Of a stretch of 64,000 bases of DNA, positions 15,123-24,401 are shown piece after piece; the stretch's first letter is position 1, and each line of letters opens with the position of its first letter. The notes beneath the pieces are model-generated. The model searched no databases, had not been told where the DNA came from, and was given only the letters and a program-made list of their open reading frames with translations. The stretch is from positions 1-64,000 of the forward strand of contig JAETSI010000006.1 in the NCBI GenBank assembly GCA_021769725.1. Direction: 5' to 3'. Source of the DNA: Oscillospiraceae bacterium (GTDB lineage: Bacteria; Bacillota; Clostridia; Oscillospirales; Ruminococcaceae). The position numbers and the translations under genes were made by a program.

Positions 15123-16640
15123 ATGTCAAAAAAACCTGTAGCACTTATAATTATGGACGGCTTCGGCTACAATCCGGAGGACTACGGCAATGCAATAACT
15201 GCCGCAAAAAAGCCGAATATTGATAAATATATGAAAGGACCGCACACGCTTATCGGAGCAAGCGGTCTTGACGTAGGACTTCCCGACGGACAAATGGGAA
15301 ATTCCGAGGTAGGTCACACCAATATCGGGGCAGGACGTATCGTTTACCAGATGCTGGTGAAGATCTCCAAGGATATCAAAGACGGAACTTTCTTCAATAA
15401 TCAGGTTCTTCTTGATGCAATGGAAAACTGCAAGAAAAAGAATTCCGCTCTCCACCTTATGGGACTTCTCTCGCCCGGCGGCGTTCACAGCCACATGGAG
15501 CACCTTTTCGGTCTCGTTGAAATGGCAAAGAAAAACGGTCTTGACAAGGTGTATATCCATGCATTCCTTGACGGACGTGACGTTCCGCCATCCTCAGCGG
15601 CTGAATATATGGAAGAAACTGTGGCTGAACTTAATAAGATAGGTCTTGGAAAAATTGCAACTATCAGCGGACGTTTTTATGCTATGGATCGTGACAATGC
15701 CTGGGATCGTGTTGAAAAGGCATACTCCGCTCTTGTTTACGGCGAGGGCGTTCAGGAAATTGATCCGGTTCAGGCAATAAAGAATTCCTATGCAAATGAG
15801 GTAACGGACGAATTTATGCTTCCGACAGTTATCGAGGGCGGCGCTCAGATCAAGGCAGATGACAGCGTTATTTTCTTTAATTTCCGTCCTGACCGTGCAA
15901 GACAGATCACAAGAGCCTTTGTTGATCCGGATTTTGCAGGATTCACAAGAAAGAAAGGCTTCTTCCCGGTCAAATTTGTCTGCATGGCTCAGTATGACGC
16001 TGCAATGCCGAACGTTACTGTTGCATATCCTCCCGAGCAGCTTACAATGACTCTTGGCGAATATCTCAGTAAATCAGGAAAGACCCAGCTTCGTATAGCC
16101 GAAACTCAGAAGTATGCGCACGTTACATTCTTCTTTAACGGCGGTGAGGAAAAGCAGTTTGAGGGTGAGGACAGGATACTTATAAAGTCGCCCGACGTTG
16201 CGACCTTTGATATGAAGCCGGAAATGAGCGCATATGAAGTCTGTGATGCCGTTGTGGATGCTATAAACAACGACAAGTACGATGTCATCATTCTGAACTA
16301 TGCAAATTGCGATATGGTTGGACATACGGGTATCTTCGATGCCGCAGTACAGGCTGTTGAAGCGGTTGATGAGTGTGTAGGACGTATGGTGGAGGCTATC
16401 CTTGCAAAGGGCGGAGCAGCCCTGATCACTGCTGATCACGGCAATGCCGATAAGATGTACGAGCCGGACGGAAGTCCGTTTACTGCTCACACAACGAATC
16501 CTGTACCTCTTATCGCTGTCGGAGTTGATGGACGGCTTCGTGACGGCGGAGTTCTTGCTGATCTTGCACCTACGATGCTTGAAATACTTGAACTGCCCCA
16601 GCCAAAGGAAATGACGGGAAAATCACTTCTTGTCAAGTAG
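15123..16640 (+). CDS. gpmI: 2,3-bisphosphoglycerate-independent phosphoglycerate mutase
   Basis: This 505-residue alkaline-phosphatase-superfamily enzyme binds metal at LIIMDGFGYN and ITADHGNADKM. The catalytic serine is in GQMGNSEVGHTNIGAG. FLDGRDVPPSSA and NFRPDRARQ are also diagnostic. It converts 3- to 2-phosphoglycerate with two Mn ions and no bisphosphoglycerate cofactor. It starts 40 bases after tpiA with an AAAGGG site and is the last gene of the glycolytic group; a terminator follows. Confidence 0.97.
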   Translation: MSKKPVALIIMDGFGYNPEDYGNAITAAKKPNIDKYMKGPHTLIGASGLDVGLPDGQMGNSEVGHTNIGAGRIVYQMLVKISKDIKDGTFFNNQVLLDAMENCKKKNSALHLMGLLSPGGVHSHMEHLFGLVEMAKKNGLDKVYIHAFLDGRDVPPSSAAEYMEETVAELNKIGLGKIATISGRFYAMDRDNAWDRVEKAYSALVYGEGVQEIDPVQAIKNSYANEVTDEFMLPTVIEGGAQIKADDSVIFFNFRPDRARQITRAFVDPDFAGFTRKKGFFPVKFVCMAQYDAAMPNVTVAYPPEQLTMTLGEYLSKSGKTQLRIAETQKYAHVTFFFNGGEEKQFEGEDRILIKSPDVATFDMKPEMSAYEVCDAVVDAINNDKYDVIILNYANCDMVGHTGIFDAAVQAVEAVDECVGRMVEAILAKGGAALITADHGNADKMYEPDGSPFTAHTTNPVPLIAVGVDGRLRDGGVLADLAPTMLEILELPQPKEMTGKSLLVK

Positions 16641-16650
16641 AATTTATTTT

Positions 16651-16681
16651 AGTGCCGGCTTTTTCGTCGGCACTTGCTTTT
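16651..16681 (+). terminator. Terminator of the glycolytic operon
   Basis: AGTGCCG and CGGCACT form a stem, extended by GC/GT pairs, around a T-rich loop. TGCTTTT follows. Confidence 0.6.
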
Positions 16682-16689
16682 AAATATAT

Positions 16690-17721
16690 ATGTTAAAAAC
16701 AATTTTTATAGTTTTTTTCTGCCTTATATCACTGGTGGGCTGCGGAAAGCGCAGTATTGATCCGGATATGAATCAGGCAAGCGACCGCAGCTTGTTTGCA
16801 ATGGATACCTATATGACGATGCGTGCTTATGGCGACTCCGGTGAAGAGGCTCTTGAAAAAGCAGAAGAGAAGATTAATTTTCTTGAATCCATTCTTTCCG
16901 TGACAGCAGAAAACAGCGATTTACAGCGTATCAACAATGCTGATGGCTCATCTGTGAAAGTATCGGAAGAAACTGCCAAACTGATTGATAAGGCTGTTGG
17001 ATTTTGTAATAAAACTGATGGTGCACTTGATATAACATTGTTTAGCGTTCTTTTAGAATGGGGATTCACCGGTGACGAATTCTGTATACCGGATGCAGAC
17101 AGCCTTGCCAGCTCTCTTGAATACGTTGACTACAGCAGGGTTTTGGTCGAAGGACAAACAGTTACGCTGCCGGCGGGATTCAAGATTGATCTCGGAGCAT
17201 TGGCAAAGGGATATACATCCGATGCCGTAATAGGTATACTGCGTGAAAACGGCGTGAAATCAGCGATTATCAGTCTTGGCGGAAATGTACAGACTCTCGG
17301 CAGAAAGCCTGACGGTTCACGGTGGAAGATCGCAGTACGTGATCCGTTTGCTCCCGAGAGCGATATGTGCATTCTTGAGACAGGGGAAACGTCGGTTGTT
17401 ACTTCCGGAAATTATGAACGCTTTTTCATTGGAGATGACGGAAAAAAATACTGGCATATTTTGGATCCATCCGATGGTTATCCGGCAGATAACGGTCTTG
17501 TTTCTGTTACGGTCATTGGTGAGAGCGGTCTGTATTGTGATGCGTTGTCAACAGCGCTGTTTGTTATGGGAAAGGAACGTGCTGTTGAATTCTGGCGTGA
17601 AAATAAGAATTTTGATATGATTCTTGTAACGGATTCAAAGAAAATATTTTATACGAAGAGTAAAGCATATGAGTTTGAAAATCTGACAGAAATGTCTGCG
17701 GAGGTGGTTGGAGATAACTAA
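16690..17721 (+). CDS. apbE: FAD:protein FMN transferase (ApbE-type) lipoprotein
   Basis: This 343-residue protein has a signal peptide and lipobox (FFCLISLVGC), so it is anchored outside the membrane. ApbE motifs are seen: FAMDTYMTMRAYG, then IDLGALAKGYTSDAV, SAIISLGGNVQTLG, and the metal-binding end WHILDPSDGYPADNG with VTVIGESGLYCDALST. It attaches FMN covalently to threonine or serine of exported flavoproteins. No clear ribosome site precedes the ATG. The stop overlaps the next gene by 14 bases; the three genes apbE, NusG-II-like and Gx-type are coupled and probably work together in extracytoplasmic redox chemistry. Confidence 0.9.
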   Translation: MLKTIFIVFFCLISLVGCGKRSIDPDMNQASDRSLFAMDTYMTMRAYGDSGEEALEKAEEKINFLESILSVTAENSDLQRINNADGSSVKVSEETAKLIDKAVGFCNKTDGALDITLFSVLLEWGFTGDEFCIPDADSLASSLEYVDYSRVLVEGQTVTLPAGFKIDLGALAKGYTSDAVIGILRENGVKSAIISLGGNVQTLGRKPDGSRWKIAVRDPFAPESDMCILETGETSVVTSGNYERFFIGDDGKKYWHILDPSDGYPADNGLVSVTVIGESGLYCDALSTALFVMGKERAVEFWRENKNFDMILVTDSKKIFYTKSKAYEFENLTEMSAEVVGDN

Positions 17722-18097
17722 AGGAGTAGTGATATGCCTGATTTCTGTAATTGTGATCTTTATTGCGTCGGCTGTGACATCATTTATTATTATGCATTCA
17801 TCTGACAGGGAAGATCCTAAAGAAAATAATGGTACAAATTATGTAGAGATCGTCCAGGATAATAAAATAGTGTACATCTTCGATCTCAACAGTGAATCAG
17901 ACCGAACTTTTCGGATAGAGTGTCCGAAAGGCGGCTGGAATGATATAACTATCGAAAATTCGCAGATTTTCATTTCTGATTCCGACTGTCCTGATAAGAC
18001 GTGCGTCAATATGGGAAAGCTGCGGTCAGAATATGCTCCCATTGTATGTCTGCCGCACAAATTGGTAATACGATTTAGTGACCGGGGTGACGAGTGA
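17708..18097 (+). CDS. NusG domain II-like extracytoplasmic protein (EetA-like)
   Basis: This 129-residue protein has an N-terminal membrane span (VVICLISVIVIFIASAV) and an external domain of about 90 residues. The domain has the NusG-II-like pattern (VEIVQDNKIVYIFDL, then ISDSDCPDKTCVNMG, and PIVCLPHKLVIRF) with three conserved cysteines. Such proteins are regularly found beside ApbE and Gx-type proteins. In flavin-based extracellular electron transfer loci I recall the EetA protein being of this type. Translation is probably coupled to apbE by overlap. Confidence 0.75.
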   Translation: MEITKGVVICLISVIVIFIASAVTSFIIMHSSDREDPKENNGTNYVEIVQDNKIVYIFDLNSESDRTFRIECPKGGWNDITIENSQIFISDSDCPDKTCVNMGKLRSEYAPIVCLPHKLVIRFSDRGDE

Positions 18098-18624
18098 TGA
18101 AGATAAGAAAGATTACCGAGCTTTCATTGCTGACAGGACTTGCACTGATAATATTTGTAGTGGAACTCAGATTTCCGGACATCCTGCCTGTTCCCGGGGG
18201 AAAACTGGGACTGGCAAATATAATTACAGTATACGCTGTGTATAAATACAGAGCCTGTGAGGTGTTTCTTCTTGTGCTGGCAAGAATAATACTGGGAACA
18301 GTGTTTGCGTCAAATTTTTCAGCTCTGATTTATAGTTTGTCCGGGGCACTTTTCTGCCTCGCAGGGATGCTTTTACTTAAACGCATTATACCTGTTCGGT
18401 GGCTGTGGCTATGCAGTACTATCGGAGCCGTTCTGCACAATACCGGGCAGATCGCTGCTGCTATTGCTGTTATGCAATCTTTTGCCGTGATATACTATTA
18501 TCCGTTTCTGGTTTTCTGCGGATGTATTGCAGGAGCTTTTACAGGAATATGTGCTCAGCTTGTAGTCAACAGGATAGGGAGAAAAGGAAGAAGTTATAAC
18601 GAAAAGAGGTTATTTTATGATTAA
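18097..18624 (+). CDS. Gx-transporter family membrane protein (EetB/HepS-I-like)
   Basis: This 175-residue protein has about five membrane helices. I take ATG 18097, which overlaps the preceding stop (TGATG), instead of the GTG listed in the track. PDILPVPGGKLGLANIITVYAVY with its Gly-rich start and LARIILGTVFASNFSALIYSLSG match the family named 'heptaprenyl diphosphate synthase component I' or Gx transporter. Its exact function is not known; it resembles ECF S-components and the EetB protein of flavin-based electron transfer. A prenyl-transferase partner is not seen here. Confidence 0.75.
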   Translation: MKIRKITELSLLTGLALIIFVVELRFPDILPVPGGKLGLANIITVYAVYKYRACEVFLLVLARIILGTVFASNFSALIYSLSGALFCLAGMLLLKRIIPVRWLWLCSTIGAVLHNTGQIAAAIAVMQSFAVIYYYPFLVFCGCIAGAFTGICAQLVVNRIGRKGRSYNEKRLFYD

Positions 18625-18847
18625 TCCGGCATCATTGCTGAATTTAAAACGCTGTTTCGGTGTTTTCAGAAACAATCACCCCAAGGCTATTCAATTTGCG
18701 GAAGCTATTTCAGATAAGGTAACCGAGGGCAGTATAGTAGAGATTAATGTACAGTTTCCTGATGGAACCAGGAGTAAGGCAAATATTAAGGTGAACAGGG
18801 ACGATATTGAACTTATCAACGAGTTGCGGAGGTCGCTTGGTAAATGA
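18617..18847 (+). CDS. Conserved small hypothetical protein
   Basis: This 76-residue soluble protein starts 8 bases before the end of the preceding gene, with an AAGAGG site. The sequence (NLKRCFGVFRNNHPKAIQF, then VEINVQFPDGTRSKANIKV) suggests a helix followed by a small beta meander. I have no family name. It overlaps the HAD gene by 4 bases (ATGA), so it sits firmly in the apbE-to-HAD operon. Confidence 0.55.
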   Translation: MINPASLLNLKRCFGVFRNNHPKAIQFAEAISDKVTEGSIVEINVQFPDGTRSKANIKVNRDDIELINELRRSLGK

Positions 18848-19653
18848 TTTCTGAAATAAATAATAAGCTGTCGGTTATTTTTTTTGACATAGATGGAACT
18901 CTGGTTACCGAGGATAGGCGTGCCATTATTCCCGACAGCGCCAGGGAAGCTATTGCCGAAACCAGGCGGCGTGGAAATCTTACATTTATAAACACGGGCA
19001 GAACTGCTTTTAACGTAAGCAGCCGTGTGAGGGAGCTCGGCTTTGACGGATATATCTGTGGTTGTGGAACTTATATTGAATACGAAGGTCAGATTATTTC
19101 GGATAATCGGCTTGAACAGGGATTCTGCCGAAAAATTGCGGAGATAGTGAGAGAATGCCTTGTTACTCCGGTTTACGAGGACAGAAACAAATATTTCTTT
19201 GATGATAAACTGCCCATGAATGATGTACTAAGAAATTTTTTGGACGTTTTTGTTGATCCTGGCATAGATATTACCGGTCGTGTGGAGGATGACGATTTTA
19301 TTTTTGATAAATTTGTTGTGTGGCTTGACGAGAATTCGGATGAAGAAAAATTCCGATCTGAGGCAGGTAAATATTTTGATATAATAGACCGAGGCGGAAA
19401 TTTTTTTGAGAATGTTCCTCTTGGTTTTTCAAAATCTACCGGCATCAGGCTTATTCTTGACAAGCTGGGAATACCAATTGAAAACGCTTATGCTATCGGA
19501 GACAGTATGAATGATATTTCGATGTTCCGGACTGTACCCAATAGTATTGCAATGGGTGGAGCAGAGCAGATTTATCCTTATGTTTCTTATGTTACAACAT
19601 CTATCGAAAATGATGGGATTGCAAACGCTCTTAAACATTTTAATTTAATCTGA
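18844..19653 (+). CDS. HAD-superfamily phosphatase, Cof type
   Basis: This 269-residue protein has the HAD motif I FFDIDGTLV with the nucleophilic Asp, motif II FINTGRT, and the C-terminal motif AIGDSMNDISMFR with the metal-binding Asp residues. A C2-type cap lies between about residues 85 and 185. Cof-type enzymes dephosphorylate sugar phosphates, FMN or pyridoxal phosphate; the substrate here is unknown. FMN hydrolysis would fit the flavin-related neighbours but is speculative. ATGA overlap with the previous gene indicates coupling. Confidence 0.85.
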   Translation: MISEINNKLSVIFFDIDGTLVTEDRRAIIPDSAREAIAETRRRGNLTFINTGRTAFNVSSRVRELGFDGYICGCGTYIEYEGQIISDNRLEQGFCRKIAEIVRECLVTPVYEDRNKYFFDDKLPMNDVLRNFLDVFVDPGIDITGRVEDDDFIFDKFVVWLDENSDEEKFRSEAGKYFDIIDRGGNFFENVPLGFSKSTGIRLILDKLGIPIENAYAIGDSMNDISMFRTVPNSIAMGGAEQIYPYVSYVTTSIENDGIANALKHFNLI

Positions 19654-19739
19654 ACAATCATAGGAGCAGCATCCCCCTATAAAAGAAATGCTGTTGCTTG
19701 CAAGACTGGTGTATTTTAGAATAGAGGGGAATATAAATA

Positions 19740-19768
19740 TTGACATAAACCGACAAAAGTGGTAAAAT
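19740..19768 (+). promoter_or_regulatory. Sigma-A promoter before the lipoprotein and radA
   Basis: TTGACA, 17 bases, TAAAAT, ending about 33 bases upstream of the TTG start of the lipoprotein gene. Confidence 0.65.
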
Positions 19769-19801
19769 AGTTATGCATAAAAATTTGGGGGAGGAATAAG
19801 C

Positions 19802-20860
19802 TTGAAAAAATTTTATGCTGCCGCAGCCTGCATGATTTTTGTAGCTGCTGTATCCGGATGTTCGGACAAAAAAAGCAACTCATCGGGAAAAGAGACGGAG
19901 AAGATTGTTTCACCGAGAACCGTTACTTTTGAATGGCAGGAATCCTATAAAGCAAAATTGGAGGAATTCAGAAATTCTGAGAACTATCAGGAAAGTAACG
20001 GGATAATTGGCTCTATGTTCGATCTGAGGGACCTCAATTCGGACGGTATTCCGGAACTTATAATTTCTCCGTCTGACGGCGTAGATTCAGTCTGTACCAT
20101 TTATACATATTATGATGGTTCTTTAACAGAAATAGGTACAAACGGAAATAATGGATTTTTTGCTTTTTATCCGTCTGCCGGAATTATTAATAATGAGTTT
20201 CAGGGCAGTGGTTTCGTTATGGGTGAATTCCGCCGTATTGAAGGCAGTTCGTTCATGACAGAGATGACGTATTACAACAATATTGATTCAGTTAATTCCG
20301 GAGCAGTTATCAGGTATGAGATCGATAAAGAAGAAGTACTGCCAGCGGAGTATAACGAGAAATTTTACAGTTATGCAGATCAGCCGTCCCTTACAGTAGG
20401 AAGAAAGTATACATTCGGGGAGCGCACTATGGATTATGCAGTATATTGCTCTGAAAGCTGGGATGATGCGGCATCTTCTTCCATGAAGAAACTATTCAAA
20501 AAGAAAGTCAAAGACCTGGCTGAGGAATATGAATACGCAGGTTTTGAGCTTTTGGATATGAACGGAGATGAATGTCCGGAACTGATTTTTTCCGAGGGCT
20601 TTTCCAGTCAGGATTCATGTCGTGTATTTGTCTACAGTGACGGAGAACTTGTTGAGCTCAGCGAAAAATGCGGCATTAACGGAAGGTTTGGATTTGACAA
20701 TGAAAAAATGGTATTTTTCACTATTAATCCTCAGGATGTTGACAAATACGGAAGTCTGACGGATATTTCTCTTGACGGATATGAAAAATCCGGAAGTCTC
20801 ATGGAGTGCGGAAGAAAATATCTTGTCAGTGACGAGACTGCTTTATCCATTTTTGACTGA
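19802..20860 (+). CDS. Lipoprotein with repeated acidic DxNxDxxPE motifs
   Basis: This 352-residue protein starts with TTG behind GGGGGAGG. The lipobox is FVAAVSGCSD. Two similar halves carry a calcium-loop-like motif: DLNSDGIPELII near residue 78 and DMNGDECPELIF near residue 257, each followed by a VCTIYTYYDG- or SCRVFVYSDG-type strand pair. This is the FG-GAP/EF-hand-like repeat seen in many ruminococcal surface proteins. The function is unknown. It is followed by radA after 14 bases. Confidence 0.7.
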   Translation: MKKFYAAAACMIFVAAVSGCSDKKSNSSGKETEKIVSPRTVTFEWQESYKAKLEEFRNSENYQESNGIIGSMFDLRDLNSDGIPELIISPSDGVDSVCTIYTYYDGSLTEIGTNGNNGFFAFYPSAGIINNEFQGSGFVMGEFRRIEGSSFMTEMTYYNNIDSVNSGAVIRYEIDKEEVLPAEYNEKFYSYADQPSLTVGRKYTFGERTMDYAVYCSESWDDAASSSMKKLFKKKVKDLAEEYEYAGFELLDMNGDECPELIFSEGFSSQDSCRVFVYSDGELVELSEKCGINGRFGFDNEKMVFFTINPQDVDKYGSLTDISLDGYEKSGSLMECGRKYLVSDETALSIFD

Positions 20861-20874
20861 CCGGGGGGATAAAT

Positions 20875-22245
20875 TTGGCAAAATCACGAATAGTATATAC
20901 TTGTAATCAATGCGGTTTTGAAAGTTCCAAATGGAACGGAAAATGTCCTTCCTGCGGAGCATGGAACAGCTTTGAGGAAGGGACGCCGGAGATACTCCCG
21001 TCTTCCGGGCGCTCTTCTTCGCAGAATATCGCCGATCTTTCAGAAAGAATACTGGAACTTGAAAATATTGGTTCAGACAGTGACATACGTTATGATACCG
21101 GAACAGCAGAGTTGAACCGTGTACTTGGCGGAGGTCTTGTAAAGGGTTCCCTTGTCCTTTTGGGAGGCGAGCCGGGTATCGGCAAGAGCACGCTGTTGTT
21201 GCAGGTGTGTCAGTTTTTAGGTGAAAATCATTCTATCTTGTATGTTTCTGGTGAAGAATCCGCAAGGCAGATAAAGCTGCGTGCTCAGCGGCTTGGGGTG
21301 GATACCGAGAATCTCTACATCCTTACTGCGACAGATGCCGAAGCTATCGCCGCAACTATTGCCGGCTCTGCTCCCGATATCGTTATAATTGATTCGATTC
21401 AGACCATGAATATCGGCAGGATACCGTCAAGCCCCGGCAGTCTTACTCAGGTACGTGAGTGCGCCAATCTTTTTATGCATACGGCAAAGACTCAGGAAAT
21501 ACCTATTATAATAGTAGGGCATGTCAATAAGGACGGAGCGATCGCAGGGCCGAAAGTAATGGAGCATATCGTTGACGCCGTTCTTCATTTTGAGGGGGAG
21601 CGTCATCAGAGCTACCGTCTGCTGAGAGCAATAAAGAATCGTTTCGGCTCTACTAATGAGATCGGTGTTTTTGAGATGAACGACAGGGGATTGAGGGAGG
21701 TTGAAAATCCTTCGCAGATGCTGCTTTCAGGACGTCCCCATGATGTTTCCGGAACTTGTACTGCTTGTGTTATGGAAGGAAGCCGTCCGATTCTGGCTGA
21801 GATACAAACTCTTGCGGCAAAAACTAGTTATTCTGCACCGAGAAGAATGGCTACAGGATTTGATTTCAATAGACTGAGTATAATTCTGGCAGTTCTGGAA
21901 AAGCGGCTTGGAATTTATACTGGTTCCATGGATATTTACCTGAATGTTGTAGGCGGCTTTCGTCTTGATGAACCTGCCGGCGATCTTCCGGCAGCTATGG
22001 CTCTTTTTTCCGGAATAATGGATAAGCCTGTCAGGGAGGATTTAATTGCTTTCGGCGAAATAGGTCTTGGAGGTGAGATACGCTCTGTATCTCACATTTC
22101 TCAGCGTATCCGTGAAGCCGAGCGTATGGGTTTTAGTACCTGCATAATACCAAAGCATTCCATGTCTGCGCTGGACGTGAAAGACTACGGTATTGAAATC
22201 GTTCCGGTTTTAAGCCTTAAACAAGCTTTTTCACACATTAAATAG
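20875..22245 (+). CDS. radA: DNA repair protein RadA
   Basis: This 456-residue protein starts at TTG behind GGGGGGA and begins MAKSRIVY as usual for the family. It has the four-cysteine zinc finger CNQCGFESSKWNGKCPSCG, Walker A GGEPGIGKST, the RadA-specific KNRFG motif and a C-terminal Lon-like domain (DIYLNVVGGFRLDEPAGDLP). RadA is a RecA-like branch-migration helicase acting in recombinational repair. Confidence 0.96.
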   Translation: MAKSRIVYTCNQCGFESSKWNGKCPSCGAWNSFEEGTPEILPSSGRSSSQNIADLSERILELENIGSDSDIRYDTGTAELNRVLGGGLVKGSLVLLGGEPGIGKSTLLLQVCQFLGENHSILYVSGEESARQIKLRAQRLGVDTENLYILTATDAEAIAATIAGSAPDIVIIDSIQTMNIGRIPSSPGSLTQVRECANLFMHTAKTQEIPIIIVGHVNKDGAIAGPKVMEHIVDAVLHFEGERHQSYRLLRAIKNRFGSTNEIGVFEMNDRGLREVENPSQMLLSGRPHDVSGTCTACVMEGSRPILAEIQTLAAKTSYSAPRRMATGFDFNRLSIILAVLEKRLGIYTGSMDIYLNVVGGFRLDEPAGDLPAAMALFSGIMDKPVREDLIAFGEIGLGGEIRSVSHISQRIREAERMGFSTCIIPKHSMSALDVKDYGIEIVPVLSLKQAFSHIK

Positions 22246-22265
22246 AAAAGAGTGTTAATTTAAAA

Positions 22266-23465
22266 ATGGACAGAATAGCTTTTTTCAGAGATCTTGCCAT
22301 AATTATTGTATGTTCAAAATTTTTTGGTCTTGTAGCTCAGAAGCTAAAAGCTCCGCAGGTAGTGGGAGAAATAGTAGCAGGATTAATTATTGGCCCTGCA
22401 TGTCTGGGAATCGTAGGAAATTCCGATTATCTTTCACTTCTTGCAGAAATAGGCGTTGTTATGTTGATGTTTGGTGCAGGTCTTGAAACAAATATGAGAG
22501 ATCTTCTAAAAACAGGCCCGAAGGCTCTGCTTATCGCCTGTGCCGGTGTTTTTGTGCCGCTTGTAGGCGGTACGCTTTTATATAGCTGTTTTTATGGATT
22601 CAGCGCAGTAGGCAGTGAGCAATTCTACCGGGCTGTGTTTATTGGTACTATCATGACTGCTACATCTGTTGGAATTACCGTGCAGACACTTAAAGAAATG
22701 GGACGTTTAAAAAGTTCTACGGGAACGCTTATAACAAGCGCCGCAATTATTGATGACATAATTGGAATAATTGTGCTGACTTTTGTAATTGGTCTGAAAA
22801 ATCCTGAATCAAAGCCTACAGACGTGGTTATTCATACGCTGCTCTTTATAGCGTTCAGTTTTTGTCTTGGATTTTTGACATATTATATCTTCAAATACAT
22901 TGATAAAAAATATCCTCATCAGCGCAGAATCCCGATTCTTGGACTTGCGGTATGTATGTTTATGGCGTTTGCCGCTGAGGAATTTTTCGGAATTGCAGAT
23001 ATTACGGGAGCATACGTTGCCGGACTGATATTATGCAGTCTCAAGGATTCAGAATATATCGCAAGAAAAGTAGATATCAATTCATACATGATTTTCGGTC
23101 CTGTATTTTTTGCAAGCATCGGTCTTAATACTACTTTCAGCGGTTTTACTCCGTCACTGCTTTTGTTTTCAATATTCTTCGTATTGGTTGCTTTGCTGAC
23201 GAAGATTATTGGCTGCGGACTGACCGCAAAGCTTATGCGGTATGATTTCAAAAGCAGCCTTAAAGTCGGTGTTGGAATGATGACAAGAGGCGAAGTTGCA
23301 CTTATCGTGGCAAAAAAGGGACTTTCAGAAGAAATGCTTGATCCGAAATATTTTGCTTCGGTAATTTTGCTGATAATCGTTTCGTCAATTTTAGTTCCGA
23401 TTATTCTTAAACTGCTTTACAGAGGAGATAAAGAGGATGAACCGGCACAGATTTCAGCAAATTGA
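22266..23465 (+). CDS. Kef-type (CPA2) cation:proton antiporter
   Basis: This 399-residue protein has about 12 membrane helices. QKLKAPQVVGEIVAGLIIGP is the classic CPA2 start. SAAIIDDIIGIIVLTF carries the paired acidic ion-binding residues (DD). FGPVFFASIGLNTTF and MMTRGEVALIVAKKGL are further family motifs. It lacks the C-terminal TrkA-N nucleotide-binding domain of KefB/C. It exchanges Na+ or K+ for protons across the membrane; the ion is not determinable. It is 20 bases downstream of radA. Confidence 0.88.
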   Translation: MDRIAFFRDLAIIIVCSKFFGLVAQKLKAPQVVGEIVAGLIIGPACLGIVGNSDYLSLLAEIGVVMLMFGAGLETNMRDLLKTGPKALLIACAGVFVPLVGGTLLYSCFYGFSAVGSEQFYRAVFIGTIMTATSVGITVQTLKEMGRLKSSTGTLITSAAIIDDIIGIIVLTFVIGLKNPESKPTDVVIHTLLFIAFSFCLGFLTYYIFKYIDKKYPHQRRIPILGLAVCMFMAFAAEEFFGIADITGAYVAGLILCSLKDSEYIARKVDINSYMIFGPVFFASIGLNTTFSGFTPSLLLFSIFFVLVALLTKIIGCGLTAKLMRYDFKSSLKVGVGMMTRGEVALIVAKKGLSEEMLDPKYFASVILLIIVSSILVPIILKLLYRGDKEDEPAQISAN

Positions 23466-23475
23466 GGAGGGGAGT

Positions 23476-24324
23476 ATGAAATACGGTCTTGTTCTTGAGG
23501 GCGGTGCAATGCGTGGACTTTTCACAGCAGGCGTAACCGATGTATTTATGGAAAACAGTATTGTTTTTAACGGTGCTGTCGGGGTGTCCGCAGGAGCTGC
23601 TTTCGGATGCAACTACAAATCTGATCAACCGGGCAGAGCAATTCGCTATAATACAAGATTCTGCCGTGACAAGCGATATTGCAGTTTAAGGTCGCTGGTA
23701 AAGACCGGGGATATGTTCGGTGCGAATTTCTGTTATCATGAGATTCCGGAAAAATTTGACATTTTTGATTTTGAAACGTATGAAAGTTCGGCAATGGAAT
23801 TCTTCGTTGTGTGTACTGATGTAGTAACTGGAAAACCTGTATATCATCGCTGCGACACCATGAACAGCCGGGAGCTTGAATGGCTGAGAGCTTCTGCATC
23901 CATGCCCATGGCAGCAAGAATAGTAAGCGTAGACGGTTGTAATATGCTTGACGGCGGGATCTCCGATTCAGTGCCCTTGAAATTTATGGAAGATTCCGGA
24001 TATGACCGTAATGTGGTTATACTTACTCAGCCGAGAGATTATGTGAAAGAAAAAAATAAGCTTATGCCAATGCTCAGAATTGTTTACAGAAAGTATCCAA
24101 ATCTCCTGAAAACAATGGAAAACAGGCATAAAATGTATAATAGTGAACTGAAATACATCAGAAAAGCCGAACAGGAAAAACGTGCTCTTGTAATCGCACC
24201 CGAAACGAAGCTTCCGGTTGGACGTATTGAGCATGATCCGGACGTTCTGCGTGAAGTTTATCGCATAGGACGCAAAGCAGGAATGAAGCATCTTGCAGAG
24301 GTAAAGAAATTTATCGCAGATTAG
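23476..24324 (+). CDS. Patatin-like phospholipase
   Basis: I place the start at MKYGLVLEGG (23476), which has a perfect GGAGGGG site; the track ORF begins 13 codons earlier inside the antiporter gene. This 282-residue protein has the oxyanion loop GGAMRG, the nucleophile motif GVSAGA and the catalytic dyad aspartate DGGI. Related YjjU/RssA-type proteins are lipid acyl hydrolases. A C-terminal basic region follows. No signal peptide, so it is cytoplasmic. Confidence 0.88.
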   Translation: MKYGLVLEGGAMRGLFTAGVTDVFMENSIVFNGAVGVSAGAAFGCNYKSDQPGRAIRYNTRFCRDKRYCSLRSLVKTGDMFGANFCYHEIPEKFDIFDFETYESSAMEFFVVCTDVVTGKPVYHRCDTMNSRELEWLRASASMPMAARIVSVDGCNMLDGGISDSVPLKFMEDSGYDRNVVILTQPRDYVKEKNKLMPMLRIVYRKYPNLLKTMENRHKMYNSELKYIRKAEQEKRALVIAPETKLPVGRIEHDPDVLREVYRIGRKAGMKHLAEVKKFIAD

Positions 24325-24353
24325 AGCTTGTTCATTTTATGTGAACACGCTCT
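24325..24353 (+). terminator. Imperfect hairpin after the patatin-like gene
   Basis: GAGCTTGTTCA and TGAACACGCTC pair with one mismatch around a 7-base loop. Its right-hand 21 bases recur exactly at 60539-60559. Confidence 0.4.
24331..24351 (+). repeat. 21-base dispersed repeat, copy 1
   Basis: TTCATTTTATGTGAACACGCT is identical to 60539-60559 and in the same orientation. Both copies are intergenic. Confidence 0.5.
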
Positions 24354-24355
24354 AA

Positions 24356-24401
24356 AAACCAGGCAGAAATACACATTATACGTGTATTTCTGCCTGGTTT
24401 A
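24356..24401. terminator. Perfect 19-base-pair bidirectional terminator hairpin
   Basis: AAACCAGGCAGAAATACAC and its exact complement are separated by 7 bases, between two convergent genes. AT-rich ends on both sides could serve transcription from either direction. Confidence 0.75.
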
